Source: Nonomuraea rhizosphaerae
Lineage (GTDB): Bacteria > Actinomycetota > Actinomycetes > Streptosporangiales > Streptosporangiaceae
DNA: 43,619 nucleotides
Direction of reading: 5' to 3'
Assembly (NCBI RefSeq): GCF_019396405.1
Contig: NZ_JAHKRL010000277.1
Location: 1 to 43,619 of the forward strand
Positions 33,402 through 43,619 of this stretch are shown one piece after another. The notes under the pieces were generated by a model. It did no database searches and was not told where the DNA came from. It was given only the letters and a program-made list of their open reading frames with translations. The translations under genes and the position numbers were made by a program. Position 1 is the stretch's first letter. Every line of letters begins with the position of its first letter.

Positions 33402-33569
33402 GTGAGGAGCTTTTCACCAAGGGTCACCAAGCTGCTCTTCGCTGTGCTCATAGCGCTGGGCAGCCTCACAGCGGCGGCAGGCGTCCTGTTCGCGACACCG
33501 ACGCCGAAAGGACCGCCCGCGGGGCCGACCGCTGTCGTCACGCGCTACTCGGCCCCACCGAACCCGTGA
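33402..33569 (+). CDS. Putative small secreted or membrane peptide
   Basis: A GTG-initiated 55-codon frame, 31 bases downstream of galE. It reads as a basic start (RSFSPRVTK), a single hydrophobic segment ([20 protein letters not shown]) and a Pro/Thr-rich tail ([21 protein letters not shown]). This is the classic layout of a short secreted or single-pass peptide. No good SD precedes the GTG, which weakens the call. If real it could be translated from the galE message. Family unknown; function cannot be given. Confidence 0.4.
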   Translation: MRSFSPRVTKLLFAVLIALGSLTAAAGVLFATPTPKGPPAGPTAVVTRYSAPPNP

Positions 33570-33722
33570 GGGAGCCGCTGTCGGCTCTGCGCGCTCGAAC
33601 GGCCCACTGTGCGCACGTAACGGCGCCCGGCCCCGCATCACCGGAGGAGCGTTCCCCTGGACAGTCGCCGGCCCTGGTCGGCGAGTGGGGCCGGCCCATG
33701 CCGGCCGTAAAAAGAAAGCCGT

Positions 33723-33764
33723 AAAAAAGAAATAGGCGCACGCCCATGACAGACGCGCGCCTAT
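33723..33764 (-). terminator. Rho-independent terminator of mdh
   Basis: On the minus strand, ATAGGCGC (33764-33757) and GCGCCTAT (33739-33732) form a perfect 8-base stem around a 17-base loop, followed at once by TTCTTTTTTA (33731-33722). Hairpin plus T-run 15 bases after the mdh stop makes this a textbook intrinsic terminator. Confidence 0.85.
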
Positions 33765-33778
33765 AGGCATACTTCGGG

Positions 33779-34762
<984 letters not shown>

Positions 34763-34810
34763 CTAACTCGCAGGATGATTCATTGACCTTCGGATGCTAC
34801 CCGTTCCCCC

Positions 34811-37012
<2,202 letters not shown>

Positions 37013-37086
37013 TCGTCTTCCCCACGTCCAAACAAAGCCCGACGACGCAAACTTTACGACGCTCAGTAAGCTCTCAGGGAACCGTT

Positions 37087-37108
37087 AACCGTTCGTGACG
37101 TCACGGTT
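37087..37108. promoter_or_regulatory. Nested palindrome between the fusion kinase and a reductase gene
   Basis: AACCGT (37087-37092) and ACGGTT (37103-37108) form an inverted repeat around the 8-base palindrome TGACGTCA (37096-37103), and a second AACCGTT copy stands just before. This lies in the 162 bases between the divergent kinase (start 37012) and reductase (start 37175) genes. Likely an operator; the regulator is unknown. Confidence 0.5.
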
Positions 37109-37174
37109 TGTCGCCAGGAGCAGTATGGCGACCCGAGATCACCCGTGGGCAAGAAAAGCACAAACGAGGCAATA

Positions 37175-38311
37175 ATGCGCGCATTCGACATCGTATTGTT
37201 CGGAGCGAGCGGCTTCACCGGCGCACTCACCGCCGCGCGGCTCGCTCGTGTCGCAGGGCCTGACGTGCGCTGGGCGCTGGCCGGCCGCGACCGCGCCAAG
37301 CTGGAGCGACTCGGCCTCGACGTGCCGATCCTCATCGCCGATGCCACCGACCCGGCCTCTCTGGCGGCCATCGCCCGCCAGACCCGCGTCCTCGTCACCA
37401 CCGTCGGTCCTTACATCCGGTACGGCGAGCCGCTCGTCGCCGCCTGCGCCGAGGCCGGCACCCACTACCTCGACCTGACCGGCGAGCCGGAGTTCGTCGA
37501 CCGTATGTACACGCGCTACGACGCCCTGGCCGCCTCCACCGGCGCCAAACTGGTCCACGCCTGCGGCTTCGACTCCATCCCGTGGGACCTGGGCGTGCTG
37601 CACACGGTCTCCCAACTGCCCGAGGGGGTTCCCCTCAAGGTCAGCGGATTCCTGCGGGTCCACGGCAGCCCGTCAGGCGGCACCCTGGCCTCGGTGCTGT
37701 CGATCGCCTCCCGCCCGCTCGGCGGGCTCGCCGCCGCCACCCAGCGCCGCTCGGCCGAACCCCGCCCACCCGGCCGCCGGATCAGCGCGACGTCCGGCGT
37801 CCTGCGCTACGTGGGCGGCTGGGCCCTGCCGATGCCCACCGTGGACCCCCAGATCGTCGGCCACTCCGCCCGCCTCCTCGACCGCTACGGCCCCGACTTC
37901 ACTTACCGCCAGTACTTGGCCGTGAAGCAGCTCCCCGCCGCCCTCGCAGTGGTCGCCGGCGCGAGCACCCTGGTCACGCTCGCCCAGATCCCCCCGGTAC
38001 GGGACTTGCTGGCCGGCCGTGTCACCCCCGGCACCGGGCCGTCCCCCGAACAACGGTCCCGCAACTGGTTCAAGGCCACCTTCCTCGGCCAGGGCGGCGG
38101 GGAGCGCGTCGTCACCGAGGTCGCGGGCGGCGACCCCGGCTACGACGAGACAGCCGTGATGCTGTCGGAAGCGGCCCTCTGCCTCGCCTTCGACGACGTC
38201 CCCGACCGAGCCGGCGGCCAGCTCACCACAGCCTCAGCCATGGGCCGGCCGCTGATCGACCGTCTGCACAAGGCCGGCATCACCTTCAGCACGCGAGAGC
38301 CGGCGGCGTAG
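37175..38311 (+). CDS. Saccharopine dehydrogenase-like / trans-acting enoyl reductase family protein
   Basis: A 378-residue NAD(P)-dependent protein. The Rossmann motif VLFGASGFTGALTAARLA is at residues 6-23; VRWALAGRDRAKLERLG and VLVTTVGPYIRYGEPLVAACAEAGTHYLDLTGE follow, the hallmark of the family that includes the mycobacterial trans-acting enoyl reductase (Rv2953-like) and saccharopine-dehydrogenase-like oxidoreductases. CGFDSIPWDLG also matches. The start ATG 37175 has GAGG about 10 bases upstream; a GTG at 37145 is possible. Actual substrate is unknown; in mycobacteria the relative acts on a polyketide lipid intermediate, but no PKS is seen here. Stop faces the deacetylase stop with a one-base gap. 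Confidence 0.87.
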   Translation: MRAFDIVLFGASGFTGALTAARLARVAGPDVRWALAGRDRAKLERLGLDVPILIADATDPASLAAIARQTRVLVTTVGPYIRYGEPLVAACAEAGTHYLDLTGEPEFVDRMYTRYDALAASTGAKLVHACGFDSIPWDLGVLHTVSQLPEGVPLKVSGFLRVHGSPSGGTLASVLSIASRPLGGLAAATQRRSAEPRPPGRRISATSGVLRYVGGWALPMPTVDPQIVGHSARLLDRYGPDFTYRQYLAVKQLPAALAVVAGASTLVTLAQIPPVRDLLAGRVTPGTGPSPEQRSRNWFKATFLGQGGGERVVTEVAGGDPGYDETAVMLSEAALCLAFDDVPDRAGGQLTTASAMGRPLIDRLHKAGITFSTREPAA

Positions 38312-38312
38312 T

Positions 38313-39350
38313 TCAGTACGCGAGGGCCCGCGTCTTGAACGACGTCTTCAGGAACGGCGACTTGAACTTCGGAAACGCCACACTCGCCGCGTCCCCATCC
38401 GACGTGTACCGCATATCCGGATTGGCCTTCAGCCAGTCGAGCCACGCCACGGAGCAGAACTGCTTGCAGTCCCCCTTCTTCTCCATGGCCCGGATGCGCG
38501 GGATCCCCATCGGGTTGAACGACTTGCTGAACGGCGCGGGCGCGGGCGTGTAACCCGCCAGAAAAGCGCCGCTGTGCTTGTAGACGGCGTCGCCGAGCTT
38601 GCCGTGCAGGGCCCACTCCTTGTTACGCGGCTGGTTCCCGTACGGCAGCGCGATGGTCACCGGATTGACGGTGGACATCGAGCTGACCATCTTCTGAATG
38701 CTGCCGATCTGCTCCTCGACCTGCTTGTGCGTACGCGTGCGCAGGTCGAAGTGGTCGCGCGTGTGGTTGCCGATGTCGAACCCGTTGTCCTTGAGCCAGA
38801 GCAGCATCTGCGCCTGCTCGTCGGTCGTCGTCTTGCCGAACATGTCCCGCGTGACGTACATCGTCGCCACCGGCCGGAACCCCGGATTCTTCGCCGCCAC
38901 GTCCCGCAATATGGCTATGGCGGTGTCCGGCCGCAGATTCCCCATCTCATCCAGCGTGAGCTGCGACGGCGACGAGTCATCAAAGGTCAGCACCACCGCG
39001 TGCTTCCCCGCCGGAATATCGATCTTCCCCGTGACGTACTCCGCCGCTGTTACGGGCACGTACCCATCCTTGACCAGCCGCTCCAGATCACTCCTGAACT
39101 GCTGCGGCGTCCGGTCGTCCGTGGTGGCGGGTTTGTTGATCACCCGGTGGAACATCAGCACCGGGATCTGCCCCAGCTCGTTCGCCTTCACCTTCGCCGC
39201 CGCCGCCAGCTTGGCCGCCCTGGTCTGCTTCAGCTTCGCCGCCGTGTCGGCCTTGGCGCTCACCGCCTTGGTGGCCGGCTCCTCACTGCAGCCGCACAGG
39301 ATCGCCGCGACCACGACCAGCCCCACTCCACTCATGAAACGCAGCCGCAT
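38313..39350 (-). CDS. Polysaccharide deacetylase-family lipoprotein
   Basis: A 345-residue predicted lipoprotein. After MRLRFMSGVGLVVVAAI the lipobox reads LCGC with Cys21 as the lipid site, followed by an Ala/Lys-rich helix (residues 30-57). The NodB-type domain shows IPVLMFHRVI, then the motif TFDDSSPSQ (metal/catalytic Asp pair; usual is TFDDG), and HTRDHFDL as the H-x3-H metal motif. The glycine after TFDD is replaced by Ser, a small deviation. It may remove N-acetyl groups from a cell-wall or extracellular polysaccharide at the outer face of the membrane. A GGGGGG SD precedes ATG 39350; upstream frames lack the signal. A palindrome lies 19 bases before the start. Confidence 0.87.
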   Translation of the reverse strand: MRLRFMSGVGLVVVAAILCGCSEEPATKAVSAKADTAAKLKQTRAAKLAAAAKVKANELGQIPVLMFHRVINKPATTDDRTPQQFRSDLERLVKDGYVPVTAAEYVTGKIDIPAGKHAVVLTFDDSSPSQLTLDEMGNLRPDTAIAILRDVAAKNPGFRPVATMYVTRDMFGKTTTDEQAQMLLWLKDNGFDIGNHTRDHFDLRTRTHKQVEEQIGSIQKMVSSMSTVNPVTIALPYGNQPRNKEWALHGKLGDAVYKHSGAFLAGYTPAPAPFSKSFNPMGIPRIRAMEKKGDCKQFCSVAWLDWLKANPDMRYTSDGDAASVAFPKFKSPFLKTSFKTRALAY

Positions 39351-39368
39351 CAGTAACCCCCCGTGACG

Positions 39369-39388
39369 CTTACGACTGTTTACGTAAG
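39369..39388. promoter_or_regulatory. Inverted repeat upstream of the deacetylase gene
   Basis: CTTACG (39369-39374) and CGTAAG (39383-39388) form a 6-base inverted repeat with an 8-base spacer, in an AT-richer stretch just before the deacetylase start. Candidate operator or promoter element. Confidence 0.4.
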
Positions 39389-39531
39389 TGCTCTTACCCA
39401 GGAGATCAACCCCGCCACGCCCTGACAAAGCCAAGAGATGCCCCAGAAAATCCGACAACACCCCCTAAGGCATGGCCATGAGCTGCCAAAACCGCCCTAG
39501 CTACACAAAGACCTCTCTCTGGCTAGAACAA

Positions 39532-39918
39532 TTAAGCCACCTTCCTCGATGGCCTCTCGCTCGCTTCGTCGATCTGCAGAATGTAATGGGCGGGATTGGC
39601 GGCGAAGGCGGTCTCGTCCAGGACGCCGACCGCGACACCGTTCGAGATCGGCCTGTCGGGGGCTCAGGCAGATAGAGCCGCCCTTCCAGCAGCGCCCAGC
39701 CGGCCGGGGACCGGCGAGGGTCACCCGATCCGGCCCGCGATCCCGCCGCAATGCCGCTGCGCCCGCTGAGCCGACGCCCTTTCGACAACGCCGGTCGCAT
39801 CGGCGATCAGCACGCCGCCAGAGCCGAGCCGGTCCCCCAACTCGTCGAAGACGTCCGTTTCATAAGATCGCCTTGTTGGCGCAGGACGGTGTCCTGGCGG
39901 ACGAGGAGTCGTAGCCAA
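39532..39918 (-). pseudogene. IS701-like transposase remnant with several frameshifts
   Basis: Three minus-strand frames carry successive pieces of an IS701-type DDE transposase: VFDELGDRLGSGGVLIADATG (about 39790-39880; the D of ADATG is a likely catalytic Asp), then GRLYLPEP (about 39670-39695), then VGVLDETAFAANPAHYILQI and the stop at 39532. In intact relatives these occur in this order as D-x-G, 'LYLPE.WT.DR.RC' and 'GVP....FATKP'. Both ends of the gene are missing, so it is an old fragment. It marks this end of the window as an insertion hot spot. Confidence 0.65.
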
Positions 39919-39997
39919 GCAGGACCTACGGGGACAGCGAGGCGAAGAGGGCGGCGAGAGAAGTCCGGTTTTCAGGAGTGAATCCGACTTTGAGGTC

Positions 39998-40007
39998 AGT
40001 GCCGAGG
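39998..40007. repeat. Target-site duplication, left copy
   Basis: AGTGCCGAGG directly precedes the left inverted repeat of the ISAs1-family element and is repeated exactly at 41510-41519 behind the right inverted repeat. A 10-base duplication is in the range reported for this family. Confidence 0.9.
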
Positions 40008-41509
40008 CAGGGCCCCGGCGTTCTTGAGTTTTGATGAGGTATGGCGCGGTTGAGGGTTTCGGCAGGTGGCATACGAAAGAGCGCGACTTCTGGTGATCCT
40101 TCAGGTCTCCAAACCGCAGGATCGTCGCAGGAGTCGCGCTCGTGTCCCCATCTTCTCTGACCAGCCCTCGTCCCGTCCCGTGGCTTGACCAGATCGCCGA
40201 CCTGGCGCTGTGGGAAGCGGAACTGGCCGCCGACCCGGTCGTGGTGGAATCGGCGCTGATGCGCCGGTTGGCGACGGTGCCCGATCAGCGCTCGTCCTGT
40301 GGGCTGCGGCATCCGCTGGTGGTTGTCTTGACGTTGACCGCGTGCGCCACCCTGGTGGTCGGCGGTGACAGCGTGGCGGCGATCTGGCAGTGGGCTACCC
40401 GGATCTCTCAACGGGCGCTTCAGCGGCTGGGCGCCTACCGCGATCCGTTCACCGGGCTGTTCACCGTCCCGAGCGAACGGACCTTCCGCCGGGTCCTGGC
40501 CGAGCTGGACGCCGACGCACTGGACACCGCGATCAGCGGCTATGTCGCCGATGTCGTCCGTCATCAGGCGCCCGTGCCGCAGATCTCCGACACCCCCGGC
40601 CCCGCCGAGCGGGAACAGCGCCGCGCGGCAGCGCGGCAGCTCACTCATCCGGCCCCGCCCGGCCTGCGGCCCGCGGCGACGCTGGATGGCAAGGCGCTGC
40701 GCGGGGCACGCACCGCCGAGGGCGGGCGAGTCTTCCTGGTCGGCGCGATCAGCCACGAGCACGGCGTGATCCTGGGCCAATGCCAGGTCGCCGACAAGAA
40801 GGGCGAGGGCCCCGCCGCCCGCGCCCTGCTGTCCCGCCTGCCGATGGAGGGGATGGTCCTGACTCTGGACGCGTTGCACACCACCAAGACCACCGCCCGC
40901 CTGATCACGGCGATGGGCGGCCACTACGTCCTCATCGTGAAGGGCAACCAGCCGCTGACCCGCGCCGCCGCACACGCCCTGCTGTCCGGACCGGATGCCG
41001 AATGGACCGCCACCACCGCCATCGATGACGATCACGGGCACGGCCGTACCGAGCGCCGCATCATCCGCACCGGCCCCGCCGATGACGGTCTCTTCCCTGG
41101 CGCCCGGCAAGCCTTCCGGCTCCGCCGCGACGTCGGCGAGCTGGACCGGCCCCCGGACGGCCCCCTGGACCAGCAAAGAGATCGTGTTCGGTATCACCAG
41201 CCTGCCTGCCGACCTGGCAGGTCCCGTCCACCTCAACCACTACGAGCGCCGGCACTGGTGTGTGGAAAATCGGCTGCACTGGGTCAGGGACGTGACGTTC
41301 AGCGAGGAACATTCCCAGGTCAGGACGGGTACCGCGCCCAGAGCTCTGGCCGGCTTCCGGAATCTGGCGATCAGTACCGTCCGCCTGGCCGGCCGCGCGA
41401 ACATCGCCCACGCCCGCCGCGACCTTCTCAACCACGATGCCGCCCTCGCTGTCTACAACATCTGATCGCGGGATGGAATGGGACGGAACAATTCAACGCC
41501 GGGGCCCTG
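40008..41509 (+). mobile_element. Complete ISAs1-family insertion sequence, 1502 bases
   Basis: The ends are perfect 15-base inverted repeats, CAGGGCCCCGGCGTT at 40008-40022 and AACGCCGGGGCCCTG at 41495-41509, flanked by a perfect 10-base direct duplication (AGTGCCGAGG). The single transposase gene fills most of the element. Perfect ends and target duplication show a recent insertion, though the transposase frame is now broken. Confidence 0.92.
40142..41465 (+). pseudogene. ISAs1-family transposase, frameshifted
   Basis: A GTG-started DDE transposase inside the element at 40008-41509. The first frame runs to about 41150 and has the H-repeat/ISAs1 features RHPLVVVLTLTACATLVVGGDS, TLDGKALRGAR (first Asp), LTLDALHTTKTTARLI (second Asp) and HYVLIVKGNQPLT. 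The protein continues in the +1 frame as WTSKEIVFGITSLPADLAGP and VENRLHWVRDVTFSEEHSQV, which carries the expected catalytic glutamate, to the stop at 41465. The shift falls in 41140-41170, within runs of C (GGCCCCCGG, GGCCCCCTGG). It may be a mutation, a sequencing slip in a homopolymer or, less likely, programmed frameshifting. Without the C-terminal part the protein is presumably inactive. Confidence 0.85.
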
Positions 41510-41519
41510 AGTGCCGAGG
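41510..41519. repeat. Target-site duplication, right copy
   Basis: AGTGCCGAGG, identical to 39998-40007, directly follows the right inverted repeat of the ISAs1-family element. Confidence 0.9.
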
Positions 41520-41794
41520 GGCGGTTCCTGGCTGCGGGAGTTCCTGTCCGCCACGCGAAGCCCACATGGCCACGACTTGAGCGGGTGTGGCTATCGGCAG
41601 GCGCACAACCCGGCCCAAGACGCCACCCGTCCGCTTGTGGAACGTTCGCTCACCGTCGACCCTCGGGCCTCATGAGGGATAGTCCGAGCACCTTGCGCAC
41701 CCGTGAATGCTTGCGAGTGGGTTCTGGATCATGGACTCGCGCTACTAACCTCGGTAACTCGGCCGGCATTTCGTTCCTGAAGATCGTTAATAGA
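41520..41794. other. Segment between the two IS elements
   Basis: No credible gene is seen. Before the ISAs1 insertion this DNA joined that left of 40008; across the rejoined site a minus-strand frame continues into TDLKVGFTPENRTSLAALF and stops at 39926, so a short lost reading frame may have been interrupted. Its identity is unknown. The left end of the IS1380-family element should lie somewhere here but I could not find matching inverted repeats. Confidence 0.4.
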
Positions 41795-41866
41795 GAAAGG
41801 TGCCTCCGACCTGCGATGATCGGATTGCCTAGATCACGAGATCGCAGAGAAACGGATGCACCTTTC
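41795..41866 (+). promoter_or_regulatory. Nested stem-loop directly upstream of the IS1380 transposase start
   Basis: GAAAGGTGC (41795-41803) pairs with GCACCTTTC (41858-41866); inside, CTGCGAT (41811-41817) pairs with ATCGCAG (41841-41847). The outer stem ends 2 bases before the GTG start at 41869, so it would cover the ribosome entry site on transcripts reading in from outside. This is a known protective device in several IS families; its use here is inferred. Confidence 0.6.
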
Positions 41867-41868
41867 GG

Positions 41869-43311
41869 GTGAACGCTACGGCATGGGACCGCCGCTTGTC
41901 TGTTCGAGGGGACGGTAAGGGGCTCGTCGGACATGCGGGAGCCGTGCTCCTGCGCAAATGCGCTGATCAGAGTGGGTTAACAGGGGCGCTGGGCGGGGTG
42001 TTCGCCCGGCTGGGCGGCTCGCCGGTGTGGGACCGGGGCGTGGTGCTGGTCCAACTCGCGGTGGCGATCGCGCTGGGCGCCACCAGCATGCGGCAGATCG
42101 CTCTGCTGGCCCACCAGGAGCAGCTCTTCGGCAAGCCACCCTCGGACTCCACCGTGCGGCGGGCGCTGGAGCCCGTCGGGACGTCGGAGCAGCTGCAGGT
42201 CTGGATCGCCCGGGTTCGGGCGCGGGTGCGGCGACACGTGTGGCAGTTGGTCGCCGCGACCGAGACGGGATTTCCCTGGCTGCAGATAGCGGGAAAGGTG
42301 CTGACCGGCTGGATCGTGATCGACCTGGACGCCACGCTGATCACCGCACATTCCGGCAAACAGGGCGCTTCGGCGACATTCAAGAAGGGCTTTGGGTTTC
42401 ATCCGCTGGCCGCCTGGTGCGCCAACACGCACGAATCGCTGGCGATGCTGCTGCGCACCGGATCGGCCGGCTCCAACACCGTGGCCGACCACGTACGCGT
42501 GCTCACCGAAGCCATCAGGCAGATCCCCGAGCCCTTCCGGGGCAAGATCTGGATCAGGATCGACGGCGCGGGCGCCACCCATGAGCTGGTCGAACACATG
42601 AAGGGCTTGAACACCACCCGGCGCACCGTCCGCTTCACCGTCGGCTGGAAGATCACCGGCACCGACGAGAGCGCGATCGCCAACCTGCCCGAGAGCGCCT
42701 GGCAGGCCGCCATCCGCCAGGACGGCGAGGTCCACGCGCACGCACAGGTGGCCGAACTGACCGGCCTGGACGAACGCGCTGCGCTGTGGGGCGTCCGGTT
42801 GCTGGTCCGCCGCGTACGCCCCTCGGCCCGCGACACGGCACAGCTCACCGCGCTGGAGAAGAAGACCGGCTTCAAGTACGCGATCACCGCCACCAACCTC
42901 GGCCCTCGCGGCCTGCGCGGCATCCCCGGCAGCCACCAGCTCGCCTTCATCGACGCCGTCCACCGTGATCACGCCGAGGTCGAGGACCGGGTGCGCACGA
43001 ACAAGGCCATGGGGCTGCGCAACCTGCCGTCCAAGACGTGGAACGTCAACGTCGGCTGGGTCCTGACCTGCAATCTCGCCGCCGATCTCGCCGCCGATCT
43101 CGACGCCTGGACCCGGCTGCTCGGCCTGCACGACGACGCCGAGCTGGCTCGCGCCGAGCCGCAGACCCTCCGCTTCTGCCTGTGGCACCTGCCCGCCCGG
43201 CTGGTCTCTCACGCCCGCCGGCGGATCCTGAAGATCAGCGCCACCTGGCCGTGGACGAACGCCTTCCTGATCTGCTGGCAGCGTCTGTGCGCTCTGCCAG
43301 CGCCTATCTGA
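41869..43311 (+). CDS. IS1380-family transposase
   Basis: A 480-residue, apparently intact DDE transposase. Family features: an N-terminal region LVGHAGAVLLRKCADQSGLTGALG; the helical WDRGVVLVQLAVAIALGATSMRQI; first catalytic Asp in IVIDLDATLITAHSGKQGA; FHPLAAWCANTHESLAMLLRTGSAGSN; second Asp in IWIRIDGAGATHELVEHM; and the C-terminal NKAMGLRNLPSKTWNVNVGWV, a pattern I associate with this family (IS1380/ISMt-type). The frame is open from GTG 41869 to the TGA at 43311; no ATG fits better, and a stem-loop ends just before it. The element ends are not defined, so copies elsewhere in the genome cannot be inferred from this window. Confidence 0.9.
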   Translation: MNATAWDRRLSVRGDGKGLVGHAGAVLLRKCADQSGLTGALGGVFARLGGSPVWDRGVVLVQLAVAIALGATSMRQIALLAHQEQLFGKPPSDSTVRRALEPVGTSEQLQVWIARVRARVRRHVWQLVAATETGFPWLQIAGKVLTGWIVIDLDATLITAHSGKQGASATFKKGFGFHPLAAWCANTHESLAMLLRTGSAGSNTVADHVRVLTEAIRQIPEPFRGKIWIRIDGAGATHELVEHMKGLNTTRRTVRFTVGWKITGTDESAIANLPESAWQAAIRQDGEVHAHAQVAELTGLDERAALWGVRLLVRRVRPSARDTAQLTALEKKTGFKYAITATNLGPRGLRGIPGSHQLAFIDAVHRDHAEVEDRVRTNKAMGLRNLPSKTWNVNVGWVLTCNLAADLAADLDAWTRLLGLHDDAELARAEPQTLRFCLWHLPARLVSHARRRILKISATWPWTNAFLICWQRLCALPAPI

Positions 43312-43619
43312 CCAGTGCGAACGCCTACCGTCGATCCCAGAGAGGAGCGATGGCATCCCCCAAGCGGCCCGTGGAACCGCCGTCCGCCCGAGCGTCTCGG
43401 GTAGACCGCCGTACCACCCGCCTGGATTGAACAGGACGATCAGACAGAAACCTCTATCAGCCGAAACTGATCAGGAGGGACGACCACCTCGTGTAGGGTC
43501 GGGGGCTGGCGCGGTGGCGTCTCATGGCGGTAGGGCCTGGGGCCTTCATGTTCCGCCGGTTTCCCGGTCGGTTGTGCCACCCCAGTGACCGTGGCCAGGT
43601 TCGTTGCTCCGTTTCCAGT
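43312..43619. other. Right-edge non-coding segment
   Basis: These 308 bases hold no gene I can support. A small hairpin ATCAG...CTGAT occurs around 43457-43473 and may belong to the right end of the IS1380-family element. Beyond 43490 the sequence could be the start of the next feature outside the window. Confidence 0.4.

Noticed and set aside
33655-33733. A lysine-rich end, [10 protein letters not shown] followed by TAG, resembling the tail of a small ribosomal-type protein
   Set aside because: The frame has no ATG/GTG with an SD that gives a protein of known type, and the A-rich DNA is explained by the T-run of the mdh terminator on the other strand.
41780-43470. Terminal inverted repeats for the IS1380-family element
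   Set aside because: TTAATAGAG near 41789 and CTCTATCAG near 43453 match only partly and no target duplication fits, so the element borders are left open.

Overview
The window is high-GC, densely packed actinomycete chromosome. Frequent GTG and TTG starts, 1-4 base stop/start overlaps, a SCO4848-type membrane protein beside a D-Ala-D-Ala carboxypeptidase, an F420-dependent PPOX-type enzyme and several membrane Ser/Thr kinases suggest a filamentous actinomycete. A Streptosporangiaceae-type (Nonomuraea-like) host is my best guess; this is inference, because no rRNA is present to confirm it.

Left part (1-7.9 kb): the 3' end of a crotonase gene, a Tat-exported M20 amidohydrolase, a divergent HxlR regulator / Rid-family pair with a repeated 15-base motif between them, adenosine deaminase overlapping a PH-domain membrane protein, an AMIN-like lipoprotein with a cupin gene 4 bases behind it, and a DHA2-type drug exporter divergent from a MarR regulator with a clear palindromic operator.

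Nucleoside block (7.9-18.1 kb): an apparent operon on the minus strand runs from a BMP-type binding lipoprotein through a double ABC ATPase, two permeases and cytidine deaminase to thymidine phosphorylase. With the adenosine deaminase nearby this makes a nucleoside scavenging set. It is flanked by a secreted S15 peptidase and a cytosolic M20 amidohydrolase.

Middle (18.1-30 kb): an orphan PGM1-like ATP-grasp peptide ligase, the SCO4848 / carboxypeptidase pair, a YihY-family protein, an amidohydrolase with a glycine-rich expansion divergent from a MarR regulator, an SDR, a NERD protein and a PPOX-fold oxidoreductase. Next comes a cluster of a possible repeat protein, a Nudix-fold protein that has lost catalytic glutamates, and a Ser/Thr kinase with a WD40 domain.

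Right part (30-39.4 kb): housekeeping genes trpS, a CorC/HlyC-type transporter, galE and mdh. Just upstream of mdh is a kinase whose extracellular half is an amino-acid-type solute-binding protein. A saccharopine-dehydrogenase-like reductase and a polysaccharide deacetylase lipoprotein follow.

The last 4 kb is mobile DNA: a frameshifted IS701-like remnant, a complete ISAs1-family element with perfect 15-base inverted repeats and a 10-base target duplication but a frameshifted transposase, and an intact IS1380-family transposase preceded by a nested stem-loop. No tRNA, rRNA or CRISPR array was seen. The most interesting items are the kinase/binding-protein fusion, the orphan peptide ligase, the degenerate Nudix-WD40 kinase cluster with its 12-base and 30-base tandem repeats, and the set of palindromic operators.
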